Shown: positions 15,569-24,520 of the stretch, one piece after another
Numbering within the stretch: the stretch's first letter is position 1
How the letters are laid out: each line of letters begins with the position of its first letter
Virus record (IMG/VR): IMGVR_UViG_3300018080_000154
Span: 1 to 64,000 of that record
Length of the DNA: 64,000 bases
Reading direction: 5' to 3' (one strand)
From: a virus
Notes under the pieces: model-generated
What the model saw: only the letters and a program-made list of their open reading frames with translations
Database searches by the model: none
Told to the model about the DNA's origin: nothing
Program-made: the position numbers and the translations under genes

Positions 15569-18052
15569 CTACTGTGCAAAGGCACCGTTCTCTATCATTT
15601 TTCTTTTCTCGATAGGTGATACTTGTTTACCGCTACGTTCAGAGTTTTCTATCGATTGTCGTGCTACGGTTGAAGCCAATGTTCTACCATCTACCTTCAG
15701 ATTTACTGTGGTTGAAATATCTCCACGAGACTCACCACCACCATTTATCACCTGTAGACTTCTTTGTGTTGCGCCTACCACGGTAGCCTTAGACTCGATA
15801 GATCTTTTCTGTAGTCTTGCAACATCTTGACTTGCTTTTGACGTTGTTGCAATTGTAGGGATTACGTCAGATTTTGCTCCAGTGTATTTATCGATAGCGT
15901 CGACGCCAGGAATTTTTCCAATGAAACCCTGTAGAGCCGCTGTATCTACACCAGCAAGACTAAGTGCTTTCCTACCAATTGCAGAGTCGGCAACCTTTAG
16001 AATCAAACCCTTCATCATGCTTAAAACACTTCGTATTGGAAACGTTAACGCATCAAAGATGAATGATCCAACTCCTACCATGAAATTCTTCACTATTCCA
16101 AACGCTCCCATTATTGCCTCGGCGGCTATACTAAATGCGTTTGGTATTGTTGTGGTTGCAAAATCTACCAACCAACTGAATCCCGAAGAAAACATGTCAA
16201 CCATTCCCGTAACGAGTTGATTGACAGTCTCCGAGACGCTTGTGAACACTTGTGAAATCATATTTCCCATCCACGTGAACGCTTCACCTGCTGAGGTTTT
16301 TATCCATGTCCATGCTTGAGAAAATGCCTGACCAACTTGTTGTACCACTTCCCATATCTGGTCTCGCCACACGTAAAGTGCTACACCGATTCCTACAATC
16401 GCTGCTACTATTAATGTTATAGGCCAACCTATGGCGGCAATCGCTGTTCCTATGGCAGGAAAAACAACTCCTGCAATTGCCCAGATGGTACTTATAACAC
16501 TCCATATCGTAGACATTACTGTGACCAAAATACTAAATCCTGTTGTTAACAATCCAACAAAACTTACAACGCCACTGATGATTGGAGTAAGAAGTGCAAA
16601 ACCAAGAAGAACGGTGCCAACCAAGGGACCAATAATGGCAATACCTGCAGCAATTTTTGTAACAAGTTTTCCAATTTCTTTTGCAGACATTTCTCCATCA
16701 CTGAATCCTGAGATAAATCCTTTAATACTTACCAAGGCAGAACTTACTGCTTCTTTAACTTCTCCAATTCCCTCGATGAAACCTTGGAGAAATTCTACCA
16801 TTTTTTGTCCGGTTTCTTGTCCCATTGCGTCGTAAAATAATTTGGCACCTTTCGATGCAGGATCTAACGAACCACTTGCAAGTTGAAACGCAACGGCAAG
16901 GTTAGAAATTGTTGACGCAGCCTCTTCAATAGGTTTTCTAAGAAATCCACCTATCACCGAGCCGGTCTCAATAAGAACACCACTCACGGCGCTTGAAAAT
17001 CTTGTGAATGCACCACTTAGGTTATTGAGTCTTTCTTCTGCCTGTCGACGAGCCTCTCCAGTTGAAGCAGCAACACCATCCGATAGTTTCTTTATTGAGT
17101 CAATGCCTTCATTTCTAAGTGCGTTGTATGCTCTAATTCCTCTAAGACCAAAAAGCTCGATGGCCATTGCACTTCTATCGGCCTCGTTAGGTATTGAGTC
17201 CAACGATGCGATAAGATCTTTTGTAATATTTGGCATCGACCTCATCTTACCTTCGGCGTCGGTAAGAGCAATTGAATGTTTTCTCATGAAGTCGGTTGCT
17301 TTTTCAGATGGTTTCAAAATCTTATTGAACATGTTCATAAGAACAGTACCACCAACACTACCTTTAAGACCAGCGTTGGCCAAAGCACCAATCGATGCAA
17401 TAATATCTGGAAGTTGAAAACCAAAACCGGCTAAAGATCCACCACCGTATTTGATTGCCTCACCAAGTTGCTCAATATTCGTGTTTGTTTTAGATTGAAT
17501 GAAAGCCATCTGGTCGGATAGTACGGCAAGATTTTTTGCACGACCTGCTGTTTGATCCATCGCCGGAGCCAAAGCACTCATTGAGTCGGTTGCAATATCA
17601 CTGGCACGACCAAGATCAAGACTACCAGCCGAAGCAAGTTGAAGAACACCTTCTAGTGACTCGGTTTGTTCTTGAGCGTTGAAACCTGCCAAAGCAAGAT
17701 ATTGAAAACCTTCCGCCGCTTGTTTTGCCGTCCATGCCGTCGTTGCACCAAGTCTTTTAGCCTCGGCTCCCATTGCTGCAAATTCTTCTTCCGTAACTCC
17801 TCTTGTCAAAGACTTTACAACACTCATTTGACTTTCAAAATCTGCAAATTTCTTTACCGACACACCAGCAGCAATTCCTAAAGGTAGTGAAGCCATGGCT
17901 GCAGTTTTAAGTCCTGTTGCAACACCAGATGCTTGTGAACTGGCCTTCCCCATTTGAGCCTTTAATTTAGCAAAACCAGCAGAGGTTTTTGCCATTTGCG
18001 TTTGAACACCAGGTGCTCTAAAAACCAAAAGTGCATTAATTGGGAAAGCCAT
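15569..18052 (-). CDS. Tail tape measure protein (TP901 type)
   Basis: The 827-residue protein has the TP901 tape-measure core: an N-terminal coiled region (MAKTSAGFAKLKAQMGKASS), then FESQMSVVKSLTRGVTEEEF, AKRLGATTAWTAKQAAEGFQ and LALAGFNAQE. The middle (about 460-560) contains several hydrophobic segments (IAIIGPLVGTVLLGFALLTP; WPITLIVAAIVGIGVALYVW), as expected for a protein that inserts into the host membrane during ejection. It follows the frameshifted chaperone pair, the invariant order in tailed phages. At roughly 1.5 angstrom per helical residue its length implies a tail near 120 nm, an estimate only. Confidence 0.95.
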   Translation of the reverse strand: MAFPINALLVFRAPGVQTQMAKTSAGFAKLKAQMGKASSQASGVATGLKTAAMASLPLGIAAGVSVKKFADFESQMSVVKSLTRGVTEEEFAAMGAEAKRLGATTAWTAKQAAEGFQYLALAGFNAQEQTESLEGVLQLASAGSLDLGRASDIATDSMSALAPAMDQTAGRAKNLAVLSDQMAFIQSKTNTNIEQLGEAIKYGGGSLAGFGFQLPDIIASIGALANAGLKGSVGGTVLMNMFNKILKPSEKATDFMRKHSIALTDAEGKMRSMPNITKDLIASLDSIPNEADRSAMAIELFGLRGIRAYNALRNEGIDSIKKLSDGVAASTGEARRQAEERLNNLSGAFTRFSSAVSGVLIETGSVIGGFLRKPIEEAASTISNLAVAFQLASGSLDPASKGAKLFYDAMGQETGQKMVEFLQGFIEGIGEVKEAVSSALVSIKGFISGFSDGEMSAKEIGKLVTKIAAGIAIIGPLVGTVLLGFALLTPIISGVVSFVGLLTTGFSILVTVMSTIWSVISTIWAIAGVVFPAIGTAIAAIGWPITLIVAAIVGIGVALYVWRDQIWEVVQQVGQAFSQAWTWIKTSAGEAFTWMGNMISQVFTSVSETVNQLVTGMVDMFSSGFSWLVDFATTTIPNAFSIAAEAIMGAFGIVKNFMVGVGSFIFDALTFPIRSVLSMMKGLILKVADSAIGRKALSLAGVDTAALQGFIGKIPGVDAIDKYTGAKSDVIPTIATTSKASQDVARLQKRSIESKATVVGATQRSLQVINGGGESRGDISTTVNLKVDGRTLASTVARQSIENSERSGKQVSPIEKRKMIENGAFAQ

Positions 18053-18062
18053 CTTTCGTCCT

Positions 18063-18278
18063 TTACTTACCTTTAGTTGCAGATTCTATTGCTTTGTTTT
18101 CTTTTTCGATCTGTTTGCTCAATCTTTCAACCCACCATTGCTGTTCTTGTACTGACATTTCATTTATTTTCTCGAACGTCATTCCGTTTATGTGATACAA
18201 CAATAAAAACTCCTCTTCCCATAAGTCTTCTAGTCGGCGGGGAGAGAAGATTGTCCGAAAAAATGGTCGTAGCTCCAA
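18063..18278 (-). CDS. Tail assembly chaperone, -1 frame extension
   Basis: This 71-codon frame overlaps the preceding gene by 49 bases in its -1 frame. Its only in-frame start is a TTG without a clear ribosome binding site. It is therefore read best as the C-terminal extension made after slippage at TTTTTTC (18263-18257). The expected junction is DHFF followed by RTIFSPRRLEDLWEEEFLLL, then HINGMTFEKINEMSVQEQQW. Aromatic and acidic helices of this kind are typical of the T domain of G-T chaperones, which binds the tape measure and tube proteins. Separate translation from TTG remains possible. Confidence 0.8.
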   Translation of the reverse strand: MELRPFFRTIFSPRRLEDLWEEEFLLLYHINGMTFEKINEMSVQEQQWWVERLSKQIEKENKAIESATKGK

Positions 18279-19039
18279 TTCAAGAATTTGCTATAATCAG
18301 TTCCACAAAACTCACACTTATCTTCAAGTGAAAGACTAGGACCACCATTGTGCTCGCTAATCTTTTGACTTAATTTTTCAATGTCTCTTTTATGTAGATT
18401 CTCAATAATACTTGCAGAGTCGATATGACCTTCGGCGTCGTTCATTCCAATGATAGAATTTCTGAAGATCAGTTCTTTCATCAATCCTTCATTTGCAGCA
18501 ACTTCGTCTTTTGCCGATTCCATTGCATCCCATTTTGTAACACGTATTTTGAGTTTCTCTACAGTTTCTCCACCAAAATCAAATGGCTTGAGCAGGGTGT
18601 AATAATCGTAGCGAGGTTCGGTTTTTTCCTTAACGTGAATGTCCATTGACTCAATGTTAAACGTTCGCTGTTTGTTAAGTCTACCGCACGTAGGGCAATT
18701 TACATCCATTACAACAAACTCACCCATGACTTCGTATCGTAGATACACCCACATATACATCACGTTGGGAAGATCTAGTTGATTTATCGTAAGGATTTTT
18801 TCGTTGGTGTCTTTGGCGTCAAAGTCTTCACCACAAAAACGATTCAACATGAGTTGAAAAACACTGGATACAAACTTACCCATCATACCAGAGCTGGTTT
18901 TCAGCTTGGCAATCTGTTTTTCTTCTTTCATTGTCCAGTTTTTAAATGTGAATTCTTGAGTTTCTCGATCTGGTAGTTCAACGGGTAGGTTGTTTTTTAG
19001 ATCTTTCAGTTCCTTGGCAGTGTTTTCTTTCTTTGTCAT
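18230..19039 (-). CDS. Tail assembly chaperone / T4 gp26-like baseplate family protein
   Basis: The 269-residue product shows the pattern of the T4 gp26 baseplate family (PF12322 as I remember it): an N-terminal EFTFKNWTMKEEKQIAKLKT, then QLDLPNVMYMWVYLRYEVMG. A four-Cys site is split between CPTCG (~116) and CEFCG (~247) and probably binds zinc. It lies between tube and tape measure, the position of the G/GT chaperone. The last codons run through the TTTTTTC heptamer and stop at TAG 18232. Some protein should therefore end at 269 residues and a fraction continue in the -1 frame. Confidence 0.85.
   Translation of the reverse strand: MTKKENTAKELKDLKNNLPVELPDRETQEFTFKNWTMKEEKQIAKLKTSSGMMGKFVSSVFQLMLNRFCGEDFDAKDTNEKILTINQLDLPNVMYMWVYLRYEVMGEFVVMDVNCPTCGRLNKQRTFNIESMDIHVKEKTEPRYDYYTLLKPFDFGGETVEKLKIRVTKWDAMESAKDEVAANEGLMKELIFRNSIIGMNDAEGHIDSASIIENLHKRDIEKLSQKISEHNGGPSLSLEDKCEFCGTDYSKFLNWSYDHFFGQSSLPAD
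18257..18263 (-). promoter_or_regulatory. -1 ribosomal frameshift site TTTTTTC
   Basis: In the zero frame the heptamer reads T TTT TTC (codons CAT TTT TTC GGA), an exact X XXY YYZ slippery site. The zero frame stops eight codons downstream (TAG 18232-18230). The -1 frame stays open for another 60-odd codons to 18063. The site sits in the gene between tube and tape measure, where most tailed phages frameshift. Confidence 0.82.
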
Positions 19040-19084
19040 CTCTAATCTCCCAAATACAACGTTTGTTGAGATTTTATGTTATGT

Positions 19085-19128
19085 GGGTGACCGAACCGAT
19101 TTCAATCCTGCTGCCGGTTCAGCCACCC
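19085..19128 (-). promoter_or_regulatory. 14-bp RNA hairpin between tube and chaperone genes
   Basis: On the minus strand GGGTGGCTGAACCG (from 19128) pairs with CGGTTCGGTCACCC (to 19085) across a 16-base loop. All 14 positions pair in RNA, two as G:U. On the plus strand the same two positions are A:C mismatches, so the stem is complete only in the sense transcript. No U-run follows, so it is not a classical intrinsic terminator. It could be an mRNA processing, stability or attenuation element separating the abundant tube protein from the scarce chaperone. Confidence 0.7.
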
Positions 19129-19150
19129 TATTCCCGATAAGCCATATCTA

Positions 19151-19172
19151 AAGTAATTCTATCAAATTACTT
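19151..19172 (-). promoter_or_regulatory. A/T-rich 8-bp perfect inverted repeat
   Basis: AAGTAATT and AATTACTT flank a six-base loop, 14 bases after the tube stop codon. It lies just upstream of the 14-bp hairpin in the same 146-base intergenic gap, the widest gap in the tail cluster. Weak stability makes an operator or a second small RNA stem equally possible. Confidence 0.5.
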
Positions 19173-19185
19173 CGACACAGTTAAC

Positions 19186-19623
19186 CTACAAAACAACTTT
19201 CGCGGAGAAAGTCCAGACTACAAAACCGGGTTTTCCTTCGTCGCTCATGTCAACGTCAGGGTACTTACGTTTCTTGACCCATAGTTCTGTAAGCGGGATC
19301 ATCTTTGCAACCGCACCAGAAATTGTTCGATAGATCATGGTACCGTTTTTCTTGTAACCAAGAGCAACGTTACCTTTCCCTAGATTGTACCACGTTTCCA
19401 ATGCTGCAAGCTCGGTGGTATGGTGAAGAGGCATCTCGGCTGTGAATTCCACAGGAAGAGTATTCCCTCCACTTGCCATTGTCTTGTCGGGCATTTCAAC
19501 GCCTTCGATTTCTTCTTCAATTCCATCTACTTTCGTAAACGTGATTTGAGGAAGCTCAAGCACTATCAATTCAAACGCATTGACGGGTGCATGATCTGGT
19601 TTTAATACACCTTTGATTCCCAT
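19186..19623 (-). CDS. Tail tube protein
   Basis: The 145-residue protein has the size and beta pattern of myovirus tail tubes: FELIVLELPQITFTKVDGIE, an MPDKTMASGGNTLPVEFTAE segment, and TMIYRTISGAVAKMIPLTEL. It follows the sheath gene and precedes the chaperone pair, the standard order. Stacked hexamers of this protein should form the inner tube. The downstream gap with two hairpins may keep its expression above that of the chaperone. Confidence 0.88.
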   Translation of the reverse strand: MGIKGVLKPDHAPVNAFELIVLELPQITFTKVDGIEEEIEGVEMPDKTMASGGNTLPVEFTAEMPLHHTTELAALETWYNLGKGNVALGYKKNGTMIYRTISGAVAKMIPLTELWVKKRKYPDVDMSDEGKPGFVVWTFSAKVVL

Positions 19624-19653
19624 ATTGATCGTCTCCTATCGTTTAATGTTTTG

Positions 19654-22251
19654 TTACTCAGTTGATTCAAAAATACCAAGTTGTCCAACGGTAACAACAA
19701 GTCTTTCAACGGTGTCCACAACACGGAATCGTAGTGCGGCGTTGAGGTCTCCGGCTGCACGTGTGACCAATGTATTGTTTTCATCGTCGACTTTGAGAAC
19801 GAATGCCTTCTGGAAACTGTCACCTTCAAGAGCACCTTTATTGTACTCTAAAAGGTAATGCGCATTGAAAGCCGTGATGAGTTGTTGTTGCGTACTCGCC
19901 CGTTTCGAGTTGATTGCAAAAACAATCCAATCAAAGTTTTCACGAATGATGTTTTCCTGATGTGAAACATACTCACGTTTATGAGCAAATTTCCAAGCAG
20001 GATCAATCGCCGTGCTTCTATCACCCCAGATAACAAAATTCCCTTTGACTTTCTTGATAACCTGAATTCCTTGAGGATTCAAGAATTCTTCATTGAGTGT
20101 TCTGTTTCCAGTTGTGAGTTTCACGATGGCTGGTAATGTTGCATTGACGTCCGTGCCTGCCTTATGATAACCATCATAATTTTTGGCAATCAAAGCTTCT
20201 CGGCCTAAGATCATTCCAACTGTTGGAACAAGTTTTAGACCTTCACCATTTGGATCATTTACCCATGCCCAGGAATTCATGGTGAATTTTCCAAAATCAT
20301 TTCTACCAACCGAGTCGTTAAGCCATTGTTCGGCTGCAGACTCTGTTGTGATGTTAGATGGGCATTCGTATCTCCATTGGTAGTTTCTTGACTCGGCATA
20401 AAATGCACCAGCTTTTTGAACAGCGGTTGAAGCCACACCAGCTGCACAGAGTTTAACAAGACCAACGTTCTTTCCAAACATGTCGTTGAAAGGAGAATCG
20501 GACGGGTCAAGATGTTTGGTGTAATCGACGTCACCAATTCCTACAACGCCGTCGTATCCACCACCAAGTTCTTGTTTGTATTCAAGAACAAAGTTTTTAG
20601 TGGTGTCGGTAAGCGTTGTAAGATCTACTCCACTTTTCACGTCAATTTGATATGCGTTGTTTCCAACAATCTCATGACGAATTCTTCTGGCGGTTGCGTC
20701 TGGAACAAGAACTTCACCAACAAGAGCATTTGGCTCAAATGGTTGAACAACAACATCAACCGTATCACCAACGTCGAATTCTTTTGATACCATTCTTGAA
20801 GTTTCAAGAAGTTTAAGACCCATTGTGTACTCGTTTGGTTTTACAAATGCAACACCAGCCGTTAAGGTACCAACTGCACCAAGTTGATCATGGACAACAT
20901 CCCATGTTTGAGCAACTCCACCAGAGGTTACAGTGCCGCCCCATGTTGGTTTGTTTGAACCACCAGCCGAAGTCGTTGAAATTCCATTTCCTTCAACACC
21001 GGCAGTGTTTACAAAAATGTCCAACGCAGACGATCCAGATTTCTCAGGATATGTTGAAACAGCTTTCAAATATAGAAACGTCACAGTGTTGTCAACACAT
21101 TCTTCAACGGTTCCACCAATTTGAATTTCGGTTTCTGAATCTGACACGGTTGTTTTGAAAGTGTAAGTTACACCGTCAATCTCAATTGTGTCTCCATCGT
21201 CTGGTATTGCACCGAACGTAAGACCGGAAGTCGCATGTGAACCTTTTACCGCACAAGTCAATGAAAGTTTACCCGGAACAATTTCACTTCCATAGTCTGC
21301 TTCAACCGCTACGGCGGATCCACCATTTGCGGAATTCACAATGGCGTGATGAATTCTTGCCGTAAGTTTTGTTGCAGTGACTTGTTCAATCACTCCAAAG
21401 AAGTTTGAAGGTCTTGCGCTTGCAACATAAGCACCAACATGAACGTCTTCAACTTCAACGTAGTAGTTTGATGTGTCGTCGTTTATAACCGACTCAAAAT
21501 AATTTGGGTCGTCGGGGTCGATGCTCAAGTTTTCCCAGTTCTTGACCAAGACGCCATTGTCATAAACTTCCATTCCGAATTCTGTGTCTGGTTTTTGAAG
21601 ACCATCTTTAATGAGAAATCCAATTCCTTTCTCATTTACAAGTTCTACCTTGTATTTTTTATCGGAAACAAGACCTACGTCATCAACCAATAACGTATCG
21701 GCTGCAAAAGTAAGAACACCAGACTCATCGTTTGAAACAACCTTATAGCTTTTTCCGGGGACGCCATTTAAGGTTACGATCGCGTCTTTAAGTTCATCTT
21801 CTAGCATCGTACGGCCAGTAGACAATGTTATCTGTGTGATTGCAGAGTATTCTCCAACCAACGTCTGTTTTCTACCAGCCCAACGACCGGCGTTTCTTCC
21901 TTTGACCTTCATGACTTCGGTTCGAGGATCTTTTCTTGAGTAAACCGTTGCCTCTGCAATTTTTTCGGTTCCATCAGTGACTCGAACTAAATACTGTCGG
22001 CCAGCCCCTTTACTGAGAGTCCAAAAATCAAACATCGCATCAGGAAGATATGACTCTTTAATGTATGAGCCACAAATTGCCTTGAAGTCTGTTTTGCTCA
22101 GGACCTCAATAAGTTCTCCAATTGGACCACGTTCGAGGACTCCAATTCCTCCGATAACACCTAACGCAGCCTGTTCAATGGTTTTACCACCATCTTCTTC
22201 GATGACGGCAACACCTGCCCCTTGCGTAGGGCCAAATCGTCTTTGCACCAT
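19654..22251 (-). CDS. Contractile tail sheath protein
   Basis: The 865-residue protein has the sheath N-terminus (FGPTQGAGVAVIEEDG, GVLERGPIGELIEVLSKTDF). It also has the conserved C-terminal block (RENFDWIVFAINSKRASTQQ, then ITAFNAHYLLEYNKGAL, and LNAALRFRVVDTVERLVVTV). At 865 residues it is much longer than P2 FI and longer than T4 gp18. The extra length is inserted beta domains around residues 150-560, likely on the outer surface of the tail. Its presence defines the phage as a myovirus. Confidence 0.94.
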   Translation of the reverse strand: MVQRRFGPTQGAGVAVIEEDGGKTIEQAALGVIGGIGVLERGPIGELIEVLSKTDFKAICGSYIKESYLPDAMFDFWTLSKGAGRQYLVRVTDGTEKIAEATVYSRKDPRTEVMKVKGRNAGRWAGRKQTLVGEYSAITQITLSTGRTMLEDELKDAIVTLNGVPGKSYKVVSNDESGVLTFAADTLLVDDVGLVSDKKYKVELVNEKGIGFLIKDGLQKPDTEFGMEVYDNGVLVKNWENLSIDPDDPNYFESVINDDTSNYYVEVEDVHVGAYVASARPSNFFGVIEQVTATKLTARIHHAIVNSANGGSAVAVEADYGSEIVPGKLSLTCAVKGSHATSGLTFGAIPDDGDTIEIDGVTYTFKTTVSDSETEIQIGGTVEECVDNTVTFLYLKAVSTYPEKSGSSALDIFVNTAGVEGNGISTTSAGGSNKPTWGGTVTSGGVAQTWDVVHDQLGAVGTLTAGVAFVKPNEYTMGLKLLETSRMVSKEFDVGDTVDVVVQPFEPNALVGEVLVPDATARRIRHEIVGNNAYQIDVKSGVDLTTLTDTTKNFVLEYKQELGGGYDGVVGIGDVDYTKHLDPSDSPFNDMFGKNVGLVKLCAAGVASTAVQKAGAFYAESRNYQWRYECPSNITTESAAEQWLNDSVGRNDFGKFTMNSWAWVNDPNGEGLKLVPTVGMILGREALIAKNYDGYHKAGTDVNATLPAIVKLTTGNRTLNEEFLNPQGIQVIKKVKGNFVIWGDRSTAIDPAWKFAHKREYVSHQENIIRENFDWIVFAINSKRASTQQQLITAFNAHYLLEYNKGALEGDSFQKAFVLKVDDENNTLVTRAAGDLNAALRFRVVDTVERLVVTVGQLGIFESTE

Positions 22252-22281
22252 GCTTTAACTCCTTTAAGAGAATTGTTAGCA

Positions 22282-23553
22282 TTACTCAGTTGTAGTCTCG
22301 CTGTTCAAACGTAGAACAAGTGGTACGTCTTCCGATTCCTTAAGATAAAAAACAACGTTACTAACCTCAAAAACACCAATCGAACTATTGGTATCATCAA
22401 GATCTGGTTTCTGGTCAAAAAATAATCTTGCCATCGGTTGCACGAAATACTTTTCACCAGTTCCCCATGAAGTAAAGTGAAGTTTTGTTTTAAGGTATCT
22501 TTCAACTTCCTCCGCTAGGTTTTGAAGGTCCACCTGTCTTGTCGTTAGACAAACGTACTCAAATCTGACACTATATTGGGCTGGCGATTCCAATAGAACC
22601 GCAGTTCCCGCTGTTTTATTTTTCACCGAGTCTTGTTCTTGACCGGATCGTTCAATTATTCTGTTGTATTCTATTCTTTCAATAACTACTACAGGAAATT
22701 TTGCAACCTCGTGGTAGTCTTGACTTGTATTCACTGCAACTTCTGGTTCACATTTCATTTTTATATCAACGTCGTGACCGGAAGGCACCTCGGTGGTAAG
22801 TGTTATCGTCCCGTTGTCGTAAGTACCGTCACGTCTTTGTGGTCCACGACTATATGATTGAAGTAAATTGACCTGTCTCAATGGATCTACAGTGATGTCG
22901 TAAACACTTTCACATGTGTCCATGTTGTAACCATCATTTTCTGGTTTGAATTCATTTAAAAGATCTATCTCGGTGGTAGGTTGATCGGTTACAATTCCAA
23001 GTTTAAGAACGTATCGTAAATTTTCTCTGAAATCTTGAACGATGGTATCAAAAATAAGATCATCTTTCCAATTGATGTCGTATCGACCAAGAAGTTTTAT
23101 CTGTTGTACGGTTGGTGTGGTGGTCTCGTTTGATGTTTTGAGTTTTATCTGTAGTTTTATTTTAAAAGTATTGTCACATAATTCAAACTCTTCTAGATGT
23201 TGGTTGATTTCATCCTCAGTGTTCCAATCATTTACACCAGCAATGGCCCAATTTGATCCATTATGAAAATATTTCTCAACGCCATTGTCAAGACGTAAAA
23301 ACCAGTCTGTATTTTCTGGTTTTGTTCCAACAACTTCTACGGCCAACCATTTTCTTACTGCGTGCGGTTCTACTTCATAGGTTGATGCATAAATATCGTC
23401 GTCGGTTGGATACTTACCACCAGTTGCTTTAAGCATCAATGCTGGATGTTCTGTGTCCTCGGTGTTTAGTCTTATTTTGTCAGTGTTGGAAAGAAAAATG
23501 TCGTCTCGTCTTTCATTTTCAAAAACAAAATTGTAGATAAGTCGATTTATCAC
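22282..23553 (-). CDS. Conserved-looking virion protein upstream of sheath
   Basis: This 423-residue protein starts MINRLIYNFVFENER and overlaps the stop of its upstream gene by four bases. It is soluble and mixed alpha/beta, with no motif I recognise. The C-terminal ~140 residues (VVVIERIEYNRIIERSG; LAEEVERYLKTKLHF; GVFEVSNVVFYLKES) resemble tail terminator/connector subunits in size and pattern. It lies between the gp10-like tail completion protein and the sheath, so a neck or tail terminator role is likely. This is inference from order. Confidence 0.72.
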   Translation of the reverse strand: MINRLIYNFVFENERRDDIFLSNTDKIRLNTEDTEHPALMLKATGGKYPTDDDIYASTYEVEPHAVRKWLAVEVVGTKPENTDWFLRLDNGVEKYFHNGSNWAIAGVNDWNTEDEINQHLEEFELCDNTFKIKLQIKLKTSNETTTPTVQQIKLLGRYDINWKDDLIFDTIVQDFRENLRYVLKLGIVTDQPTTEIDLLNEFKPENDGYNMDTCESVYDITVDPLRQVNLLQSYSRGPQRRDGTYDNGTITLTTEVPSGHDVDIKMKCEPEVAVNTSQDYHEVAKFPVVVIERIEYNRIIERSGQEQDSVKNKTAGTAVLLESPAQYSVRFEYVCLTTRQVDLQNLAEEVERYLKTKLHFTSWGTGEKYFVQPMARLFFDQKPDLDDTNSSIGVFEVSNVVFYLKESEDVPLVLRLNSETTTE

Positions 23554-24128
23554 TTAGATGATTTCCTTATGGCACCGTTCACGGCCATCTCCCAGTTCTT
23601 GTTCATTAAAGCCTGAACCGCCGGGTCGTGAAACACAATATTCATGAATGGCCTAGGAGGGATTCTAATCAATCCACTCGAACTTTTGAACTTTATTTTT
23701 GTTCTTTTTCCACCACCACGTTCTTTTGCCTTTGCAAAAAGAAATCTTCTCATTCTTGGCGTCATGGTTATCGTGCCACCATCGTGAAGAAGACGAGCAA
23801 CATTTATCATAGGTCCACCGTGACTGGTTTCACTGTCTGTTAGAAAACCAACACGTGCAGTAAATGGTGTTTTCTGGTTTATCTCGATTGCGTTTATCAT
23901 TTCTTTCGTATCTACCAGAGGCATGTTCTTGCCTTTAAGTAGAATTGTAAGATCTGAGTTTTTGATGAATTTTCTGCTGGCAATTCCTTGTCGAACCAAG
24001 GTTTGAAGAGTAAGAGCATTTTTAAGAGTGGCTTTCCCAATCTCTTTTTGCAGTTGTGGAGAAAAGGTTTTCAAAAATCTAGAAAACCTTATATGACCAG
24101 TTCCCACCAATTTAATTTCACCCGGCAT
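23550..24128 (-). CDS. Tail completion / virion morphogenesis protein (HK97 gp10-like)
   Basis: The 192-residue protein has features of the gp10-like / virion morphogenesis family: an N-terminal helix rich in basic residues (FSRFLKTFSPQLQKEIGKAT) and LVDTKEMINAIEINQ followed by a strand (TARVGFLTDSE). A basic loop (KAKERGGGKRTKIKF) precedes the conserved IPPRPFMNIVFHDPAVQALM end, where the RPF box is typical. It should act at the head-tail interface. Its stop overlaps the next gene by four bases. Confidence 0.82.
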   Translation of the reverse strand: MPGEIKLVGTGHIRFSRFLKTFSPQLQKEIGKATLKNALTLQTLVRQGIASRKFIKNSDLTILLKGKNMPLVDTKEMINAIEINQKTPFTARVGFLTDSETSHGGPMINVARLLHDGGTITMTPRMRRFLFAKAKERGGGKRTKIKFKSSSGLIRIPPRPFMNIVFHDPAVQALMNKNWEMAVNGAIRKSSK

Positions 24129-24518
24129 CTATGGTGTCCTATCACTAAAATAGTAACGTACTAGACCAAACGAGGATCCGCTGGAGCTTTCCGCTCCAAA
24201 CATGTAACGTGTTACATATAGGTCTACCTCTTGGTCGCCCAGTTTCGTTATTTTATCGCCACGTTTTATATTTACACCAAGTGTGTTCATGTCTTTTGTT
24301 CTGACGATTACGTAACCAACAGAGTCTTCGTCTATTCCTTCACGTTTAAGCTCAAAATCTTTCTCGGACAACCACTTTACTTGTGCCTGAATCGTGATTG
24401 TAGATTTTCTTCTTATCCGACCGGAACTTTCTCGTCTAGTGTCTGAATATCTAGTCGAGTCCTTATCGATAGGCTCTATCTCGATCGGTACGGCAAAAAG
24501 TAAGTTTGGTGTAGTCAT
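24129..24518 (-). CDS. Putative head-tail joining protein
   Basis: This 129-residue protein is beta-rich (STITIQAQVKWLSEKDFELK; SVGYVIVRTKDMNTLGVNIK; VDLYVTRYMFGAESS). It sits between the connector and gp10-like genes, where HK97-type phages encode a head closure (stopper) subunit. I see no diagnostic motif, so the assignment rests on size, strand pattern and order. Confidence 0.7.
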   Translation of the reverse strand: MTTPNLLFAVPIEIEPIDKDSTRYSDTRRESSGRIRRKSTITIQAQVKWLSEKDFELKREGIDEDSVGYVIVRTKDMNTLGVNIKRGDKITKLGDQEVDLYVTRYMFGAESSSGSSFGLVRYYFSDRTP

Positions 24519-24520
24519 GT

